A DNA stretch of 64,000 nucleotides, from positions 1 through 64,000 of the forward strand of contig CAVSNH010000003.1 of NCBI GenBank assembly GCA_963729275.1, written 5' to 3'. This DNA comes from CAVSNH01 sp963729275. GTDB taxonomy: Bacteria; Actinomycetota; Acidimicrobiia; Acidimicrobiales; RAAP-2. The translations under genes were made by a program, and so were the position numbers. The stretch's first letter is position 1, and each line of letters begins with the position of its first letter. Of the stretch, positions 59,647 through 64,000 are shown in pieces. Below the pieces are notes generated by a model that ran no database searches, was not told where the DNA came from, and saw only the letters and a list, made by a program, of their open reading frames with translations.

Positions 59647-60501
59647 TCAGCCCGGTTCTCCCCTCTCATCCCCCCGGTTCCTCTTCCCGCCGTTTCCCCC
59701 GTTCCCCCCAGTCACACCGTCGAGAAGCAGCCGCGCGCTGGTCACGAAGCCTGTGTGGCCCACCATCCGGTGGTCGGGCCTGACCGAGCGCCGCTCGATA
59801 TGCCACGTGCGGTACAGGACCTCGATCGTGCGAGTCAGGCCGAACCCACCTTCGTCGAGGGCACGACGTAGCTCGGCTGTCTGGTTGATGGTGGGCAGGT
59901 AGGCACAGAGGATGCCACCGGGGCGCAGACGTCCCCGAAGGTGGCACAGCGCCCGCCAGGGCTCGGGCAGATCGAGCACTACCCGGTCGAGCCCGTGCTC
60001 GTCGATCCCCGCGTAGACGTCGCGCAACTCGACCCGGTAGGGAGCCGACGGCCCCAACGCGGCGGTGACATTGGCCCGGGCCCGTCCGGCGAAGTCCTCT
60101 CGTAGCTCGTAGCCGACGACCGAGGCGCCGGCGCGGAGCAGAGCCATGGACAGGGCCCCCGAGCCCACGCCGGCTTCGAGCACTCGGGCACCCGGCGCGA
60201 TGTCCGCCTCCATCAGGATGGCGGCCAGGTCCTTCGGATAGATGACCTGAGCGCCCCGCGGCATCTTGAGGACGACGTCGGACAGCGTGGGGCGCAGGAC
60301 CAAGAATCGTCGCCCCGTGCTGCCGGCGACCGAGGCACCCTCAGACATGCCGATCATGTCGTCGTGGTCGAGGATGCCGGCGTGGGTGTGAAACTGGGCA
60401 CCCGTTCGCAAAGTGAGCAGGTACCGCCGCTCCTTGGCATCGACCAAGAGCACCCGCTCGCCGTCGGCCAGGGGACGGCCGTCCCCGTCGACGCCGCTCA
60501 C
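59647..60501 (-). CDS. trmI: tRNA (adenine-58-N1)-methyltransferase TrmI
   Basis: 284 residues. ERVLLVDAKERRYLLTLRTG at the N-terminus, FLVLRPTLSDVVLKMPRGAQ and VIYPKDLAAILMEADI, then VLEAGVGSGALSMALLRAGA (SAM-binding) and VVLDLPEPW (the DxPxPW catalytic-site motif). It places m1A58 in the T-loop of tRNAs. In actinobacteria the gene is a regular neighbour of mpa/arc. GTG 60501 begins 5 nt after the stop of a small membrane protein gene. The last 15 residues are a low-complexity Gly/Asn/Arg tail. Confidence 0.95.
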   Translation of the reverse strand: MSGVDGDGRPLADGERVLLVDAKERRYLLTLRTGAQFHTHAGILDHDDMIGMSEGASVAGSTGRRFLVLRPTLSDVVLKMPRGAQVIYPKDLAAILMEADIAPGARVLEAGVGSGALSMALLRAGASVVGYELREDFAGRARANVTAALGPSAPYRVELRDVYAGIDEHGLDRVVLDLPEPWRALCHLRGRLRPGGILCAYLPTINQTAELRRALDEGGFGLTRTIEVLYRTWHIERRSVRPDHRMVGHTGFVTSARLLLDGVTGGNGGNGGKRNRGDERGEPG

Positions 60502-60506
60502 TGCGC

Positions 60507-60722
60507 TCAGTCGTCGGCTGGTGGGAACGAACCCGGAGCGCGGGTGGTGACCAGCAGCCTCTCACCCGGCTCGAGCTTGGTGCGGAAGATGACCCCGTTG
60601 TCGCGGCGCGACCGGTTGACCATCCACAGGGCCGCCCCGATGACGAACCACACCGAATGGAGTCCCCGCCAACCCTCTCGAAAGGCGCGCGCCTGGAAGC
60701 CGCGTAGCAGGCGGTCGAGCAT
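60507..60722 (-). CDS. small hypothetical protein with hydrophobic centre (71 aa)
   Basis: MLDRLLRGFQARAFREGWRG, then SVWFVIGAALWMVNRSRRDN with one probable membrane helix, and a C-terminal GERLLVTTRAPG strand. ATG 60722 overlaps the stop of the next upstream gene by one base (TGATG). Not recognised. Third of three small membrane genes preceding trmI; coupling suggests a shared transcript. Confidence 0.72.
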   Translation of the reverse strand: MLDRLLRGFQARAFREGWRGLHSVWFVIGAALWMVNRSRRDNGVIFRTKLEPGERLLVTTRAPGSFPPADD

Positions 60723-60934
60723 CAGAGCCGGCGCACCTCGACGACGGTGGACTTGCGCTTGCCGGTCCGCCGCCCGAGCAGGAATACGACGGCCAGTGCG
60801 GTCACCCCGACGGCCAAGCCGATCGTGAGGATCTGGGGCCGGGCTGACTCAACTTCGCCACCCACCTCGCCGGTGAGCTCGCGGAACTTGGCCTCGATCT
60901 GATCGCGGGTGATCCGTTCGCCGGTCATGCTCAC
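60722..60934 (-). CDS. small membrane protein (70 aa), DUF3618-like
   Basis: MSMTGERITRDQIEAKFREL, with a helical N-terminus, then PQILTIGLAVGVTALAVVFL as one membrane helix and a basic tail (GRRTGKRKSTVVEVRRL). The layout of an amphipathic start beginning with R-I-x-x-D-Q-I-E-x-x-R-x-x-L, one helix and a basic end resembles DUF3618-type proteins. Its ATG overlaps the stop of the holin-like gene (ATGA). Function unknown. Confidence 0.72.
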   Translation of the reverse strand: MSMTGERITRDQIEAKFRELTGEVGGEVESARPQILTIGLAVGVTALAVVFLLGRRTGKRKSTVVEVRRL

Positions 60935-61293
60935 GACCGTCTCCTCGCGTCGCCGGTCGTGCGATTGCCCCCCTTGACCACGGCAAAGACGGCGGCGGCG
61001 GCCGCCGCCAGGACGACGACCGTGCAGATGAGGTACGGGGCCCAGGACAAATTTCCGTCGAAAGTCCCGCCGGTCTCCCCCTGGAGGAGCCGGAGGAGGG
61101 CGATGGCCAGGATCACGAGGCCGATGGCCAGGGCCACCGACCCGACCACCCCGAAGAGGATGAATCGCCCGAGCCCCTTGAGAGGGTCGAGGGTCTCCTG
61201 CTTGACGTAGTCGACGACAAGGCGGGCCGCCTCGCGGCCCGTCGACCGGATGTCACCGATGCCGGCCCTCTGCTTGTCTCGACCTCGATCCAC
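60931..61293 (-). CDS. phage-holin-family-like membrane protein (120 aa)
   Basis: Soluble start (DIRSTGREAARLVVDYVKQE), two membrane helices (FILFGVVGSVALAIGLVILA and WAPYLICTVVVLAAAAAAVF) and a basic tail: this is the arrangement of the actinobacterial holin superfamily III / Phage_holin_3_6 proteins, which are chromosomal and not lysis genes. GTG 61293 has GAGGAG 5 nt upstream. First gene of the small-membrane-protein/trmI operon. Upstream lies a short CTACCG tandem repeat (61304-61335). Confidence 0.78.
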   Translation of the reverse strand: MDRGRDKQRAGIGDIRSTGREAARLVVDYVKQETLDPLKGLGRFILFGVVGSVALAIGLVILAIALLRLLQGETGGTFDGNLSWAPYLICTVVVLAAAAAAVFAVVKGGNRTTGDARRRS

Positions 61294-61383
61294 GACGCTC
61301 CTCGCTACCGGCTACCGAACTACCGGACTACCGAACGCACTCGGTACGTCCACGGCCGTCTCCGCACCGTGCGGAATGTCTCA

Positions 61384-61902
61384 CTATAGAGAGGTAGGGG
61401 CGCCAGCCCCGCCGTCACCCAACGGCTCTACGGTGCGCTCGCCTCTCGGCGCCCGCTCGGTATAGAGGTAGGTCGAGGTGGCCCGGACGACCATCCGGCC
61501 CAGGTCGTCGAGAACCTCCGCCTCGGCGAAGGCCACCCGTTCCCCACCCGAGACGATGGTGGCCGTGCAGCGGAGGACCGAGTCGACCCGGACCGCAGCC
61601 ATGAAGCTCGTCTTCATCTCCACGTTGGCCGCGATCACCGAGCGACCGGCGGCCCGGGCAAAGGTGACGGCTGCTGACCCCATGGCCGAGTCGGCCATGG
61701 CCGAAAGGAACCCGCCCTGGATGATCCCCGCCGGATTGGCGAAGCGCTCGTCGGCTCCCATCTCCCAAGTGGTGCGTCCCGGCTGGCTCTTGTCCAGGCA
61801 CCGCATGCCCAGGGTGAGCTCGCAGTTGGGTGGCACCTGGATGCGGGGCGAGCGGGGCGGGTGGGACGGTGTCGGGGAGCTGGAGCTGGGCGCGTCAGGC
61901 AC
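61384..61902 (-). CDS. PaaI-type hotdog thioesterase
   Basis: 172 residues. NCELTLGMRCLDKSQPGRTT, then FANPAGIIQGGFLSAMADSA, is the conserved hotdog N-helix (GGxLxxxxDxA-type) with the catalytic-region Asp, followed by NVEMKTSFMAAVRVDSVLRC and AEAEVLDDLGRMVVRATSTY. Hydrolyses acyl-CoA thioesters; substrate unknown, phenylacetyl-CoA-type in the namesake. GTG 61902 preferred over the 61974 start because TACCGT (61909-61914) lies 6 nt upstream. Divergent from the cupin gene with tandem palindromes between them. Confidence 0.9.
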   Translation of the reverse strand: MPDAPSSSSPTPSHPPRSPRIQVPPNCELTLGMRCLDKSQPGRTTWEMGADERFANPAGIIQGGFLSAMADSAMGSAAVTFARAAGRSVIAANVEMKTSFMAAVRVDSVLRCTATIVSGGERVAFAEAEVLDDLGRMVVRATSTYLYTERAPRGERTVEPLGDGGAGAPTSL

Positions 61903-61908
61903 CGCCCG

Positions 61909-61914
61909 ACGGTA
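61909..61914 (-). promoter_or_regulatory. leaderless -10 box (TACCGT) of the thioesterase gene
   Basis: TACCGT on the minus strand is followed by 6 nt and GTG 61902. Confidence 0.5.
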
Positions 61915-61980
61915 TCGCCGCCTCAGCCGCCCCCGGACCAGAACACCTCGCCCCACTTTTTTTTTCGAAACCACCGAATT

Positions 61981-62018
61981 TGTCAGGTTAGACTGACATC
62001 CGTCAGGTTAAACTGACA
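61981..62018. promoter_or_regulatory. two tandem palindromic operators
   Basis: TGTCAGGTTAGACTGACA (61981-61998) and GTCAGGTTAAACTGACA (62002-62018) are near-identical palindromes, arms TGTCAG/CTGACA around a GTTARA core, with centres 20 bp apart. They sit in the AT-rich space between the divergent thioesterase and cupin genes, flanked by T and A runs (about 61957-61966 and 62030-62038). This is the look of a TetR- or GntR-type repressor site. Confidence 0.75.
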
Positions 62019-62135
62019 AATTGGGCAGAAAAAAAATTTGGCATGCCCGATCCGAGAGGTACGTGCGCTGATTCTCCACTCTCGGGCGGGTCGTGAGCGG
62101 TCGCCCGGCCGGCTCCGGCGGTCGATACTGGAGCC

Positions 62136-63206
62136 GTGACCGTCCCGCGCCAGAGCCATGCGGACCAGGTCCCCCACCACGATCGGGGCGTCGGCGCGTC
62201 CGTGCCCCCGGTTCTGCTTGCCGGCCACGTCAGCGAGGACTGGGCCGGTGACGCTCGATTCGCCGAGTACTCGGCGGCGGCCGATCCCATCGCCGCCGGG
62301 ACGACCACCCGGCTTCCGATCCGCCGGTTCCCGGCCGCCCTTCATGCCGGCGGGCAGACGCGAATGGTGGACCTCGACTGCTCGGAGGCCCTCGGGATCC
62401 GTGGCCCGGCCACCAGTCCCGCGCTGTGCGCGTCCTTCGTCGTCATCTTGCCCGGCTCGTCGCTCACGACCGAGCCCGAGGCGACGAGCGAGCTCTATTA
62501 CTGCCTTTCGGGGCAGGGCGAGTCCCGCTTCCATCGACCGAAAGGCGGTCCGACACCGGCCTCGGACGCCGCGGGCGCCTCGGGCGCCTCGGGCGTCATC
62601 GGGTGGGCAGCCGGCGATGTCGTAGTGCTGCCGGCGGGATGTACGACCGAGCACCGATCACTCGAGGAACGAGCCGTTCTCTACCGGGTGTGTGACGCCC
62701 CGCTGCTCCGATATCTCGGGGCGGTGGCCACCGAGGCGCGCTTCTCTCCCACCCTGTACCCGGCCGACCGCACCACCGCCTTCCTCGACGAGGTGGCCCG
62801 AGACCCGGAGGCATCCCAACGCAGCCGGGTGAGCGTGCTGTTGGGCAACGCCGCGACTCCGGACACGCTGACCGTCACCCACACCCTGTGGGCCATGGTC
62901 GGGGTCCTCCCGCCGGGCCAGGTCCAGCGCCCCCACCGCCACCAGAGCGTGGCCGTCGACCTCATCACCGCCTGTCCGGATGGCTGCTTCACCCTCGTCG
63001 GCGAGCAGATCGACGGGTCGGGCTCGATCATTGACCCGGTCCGGGTGGACTGGGAGCCCGGCGGCGCCTTCGTCACGCCGCCGGGCCTCTGGCACAGCCA
63101 CCACAACGAGTCGGACGTCCCGGCTCGTCTCGTGCCCATCCAGGACGCCGGCCTCCACACCTACCTCCGGTCGCTCGACATCCGCTTTTCCGGGCCTGCC
63201 AGCTAA
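62136..63206 (+). CDS. bicupin protein, gentisate 1,2-dioxygenase-like
   Basis: 356 residues. Two cupin folds: ATSELYYCLSGQGESRFHRP with GDVVVLPAGC (first, about 110-180) and VLPPGQVQRPHRHQSVAVDL with FVTPPGLWHSHHNESD (second, about 255-330). The second cupin keeps metal-type histidines (RPHRHQS and WHSHH); in the first only part of the set is visible. Overall length and order resemble gentisate or salicylate 1,2-dioxygenases, which open the aromatic ring with Fe(II). No other aromatic-pathway gene is near. It faces the thioesterase across the palindromes, suggesting joint control. GTG 62136 as start. Confidence 0.82.
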   Translation: MTVPRQSHADQVPHHDRGVGASVPPVLLAGHVSEDWAGDARFAEYSAAADPIAAGTTTRLPIRRFPAALHAGGQTRMVDLDCSEALGIRGPATSPALCASFVVILPGSSLTTEPEATSELYYCLSGQGESRFHRPKGGPTPASDAAGASGASGVIGWAAGDVVVLPAGCTTEHRSLEERAVLYRVCDAPLLRYLGAVATEARFSPTLYPADRTTAFLDEVARDPEASQRSRVSVLLGNAATPDTLTVTHTLWAMVGVLPPGQVQRPHRHQSVAVDLITACPDGCFTLVGEQIDGSGSIIDPVRVDWEPGGAFVTPPGLWHSHHNESDVPARLVPIQDAGLHTYLRSLDIRFSGPAS

Positions 63207-63212
63207 CGCGGC

Positions 63213-64000
63213 GTGCCCTTCGCCAGCGCCCTCTCCCGGCATCCGGTCGCGTCCGAGGCCATCGGCGAAGTGGCCGGTGAGGTGCTCGAGGCGCTCGGCG
63301 ACCAGCCGGAGCTGGTCCTCGTCACCGTGAGCCGGCACCATGCCGGTGCGTTGGAGGACATCGCCACCACCCTCCAAGCCGTGCTCCACCCACACGCTCT
63401 GGTGGGATGTGCGGCCGAGTCGGTCCTGTCCACCGGCACCGAGGTCGAGAACTCGGCCGCCATCAGCCTGTGGGCAGGCCGGGTGGGTCCGGTGCTCGAG
63501 CTGTCCGTCGACGCCCAGCGCCAAGCCGACGACAGCTGGCGTTTCGTCGGATGGCCGGCCGCTATCGACATCGAGCCCACGGCCGTACTGCTCTTCTGCG
63601 ATCCGTTCACCTTCCCGACGGCCGAGTTCCTCCGCCGGCTCGACGAGTCCGTGCCCGGTCTGCCCGTCATCGGGGGCAACGCCAGCGGTGGGCGAGGACC
63701 AGGAGGCAGCCGTCTCCTCTGCGGCCGGCGGGTGACCAACGGTGGAGCGGTGGGTGTCCTCCTGGGCGGCGGAGTCGAGATCGAGCCAGTCGTCTCGCAG
63801 GGCTGTCGCCCCTACGGCAGCGCGCTGACCGTCACGGGTTCCGAAGGGAGCGTGGTCTACGGGCTGGCCGGACGACCGGCCATGCAGTGTCTCGTGGAGC
63901 AGGCCCGACGGGCCCTCGGGGTCGAGGACGTGGCCGGGATCGGCTCGAACGGCCTCTACCTCGGCCGGCTCATCGACGAGCGGATCGCAGACCCCGGTCC
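63213..64000 (+). CDS. FIST-domain protein, truncated by window end
   Basis: 262 codons visible from GTG 63213 (VPFASALSRHPVASEAIGEV), no stop before the end of the window. LVLVTVSRHHAGALEDIATT, LVGCAAESVLSTGTEVENSA, GLPVIGGNASGGRGPGGSRL and GGAVGVLLGGGVEIEPVVSQ, then GCRPYGSALTVTGSEGSVVY, match the FIST_N sensory domain with the beginning of FIST_C. Such proteins act as small-molecule sensors, often tied to amino-acid signalling. Begins 7 nt after the cupin gene stop, so it is probably co-transcribed with it and could sense the same substrate or product. Confidence 0.85.
   Translation, partial: MPFASALSRHPVASEAIGEVAGEVLEALGDQPELVLVTVSRHHAGALEDIATTLQAVLHPHALVGCAAESVLSTGTEVENSAAISLWAGRVGPVLELSVDAQRQADDSWRFVGWPAAIDIEPTAVLLFCDPFTFPTAEFLRRLDESVPGLPVIGGNASGGRGPGGSRLLCGRRVTNGGAVGVLLGGGVEIEPVVSQGCRPYGSALTVTGSEGSVVYGLAGRPAMQCLVEQARRALGVEDVAGIGSNGLYLGRLIDERIADPG

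Overview
The window is about 68-70% GC. From roughly 5.64 kb onward it reads as a chromosome segment of an actinobacterium, most likely of the class Acidimicrobiia. This assignment rests on the complete Pup-proteasome cluster (mpa, dop, pup, prcB, prcA, pafA), a split glycine decarboxylase (gcvPA/gcvPB) next to a MerR regulator of the mycobacterial Rv1830 type, DUF4193 and TrmI genes, the 42-residue GYWLVASDGGIFAFGDA-type surface repeats, and many leaderless promoters with a TANNNT -10 box exactly 7 nt before the start codon. No rRNA, tRNA, CRISPR array or insertion sequence was recognised.

Layout. (1) 1-5.63 kb: a hydrogenase-4-like operon (hyfC-E-F-G-H-I order) broken by about two dozen single-base frameshifts. 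Its large subunit lacks the nickel-binding cysteines, so it belongs to the hydrogenase-related (Ehr / mycobacterial Hyc-like) complexes. At about 5.63-5.64 kb this block abuts the 5' end of an oppositely oriented secreted-protein gene; both genes at the junction are cut. Frameshifts stop there, so the block may be an assembly chimera or a real insertion. (2) 5.9-8.5 kb: a small protein and an aldo/keto reductase with long empty flanks. (3) 8.5-25.2 kb: a cell-surface polysaccharide island. It holds a secreted protein, an apparently circularly permuted alkaline-phosphatase-superfamily enzyme, two GH26-like secreted hydrolases flanking a two-propeller surface protein, a membrane spermidine-synthase-like protein, a unique fusion of a sulfatase-like domain to an HlyD-type adaptor, a divergently transcribed GT2 polysaccharide synthase, and a true Cys-type sulfatase. 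(4) 25.3-29 kb: small membrane protein, gamma-carbonic anhydrase, CorA transporter, a GS-repeat ORF, a lipoprotein, DUF2889 and monooxygenase-like genes. (5) 29.1-35 kb: MerR regulator, nuclease-like protein, gcvT-gcvPA-gcvPB, class II aldolase. (6) 35-45.3 kb: secreted and lipoproteins, DJ-1/PfpI, GNAT, zinc-ribbon, methyltransferase, nitroreductase, HtrA protease, DUF4193. (7) 45.9-61.3 kb, almost all minus strand: two-domain ThyX-like protein, HelY helicase, TatC, TatA/B, two signal peptidases I, then pafA-prcA-prcB-pup-dop-mpa, a ferredoxin, trmI and three small membrane proteins. (8) 61.4-64 kb: hotdog thioesterase, tandem palindromic operators, a cupin dioxygenase-like gene and a FIST-domain gene cut by the window end.

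The best candidate for an undescribed system is the 9-25 kb island. A GT2 synthase is divergent from an HlyD-like adaptor fused to an alkaline-phosphatase-fold domain, which resembles the Alg8/Alg44 pairing of synthase-dependent exopolysaccharide export but with a catalytic-type domain in the place of PilZ. GH26-like hydrolases and a sulfatase lie alongside, as expected for polymer trimming or modification. A shared motif, CACGGAGCGT, sits upstream of several of the surface genes. Two further genes show rearranged or split active sites: the circularly permuted phosphodiesterase-like enzyme and the ThyX-like protein whose two halves each keep a different half of the ThyX signature.
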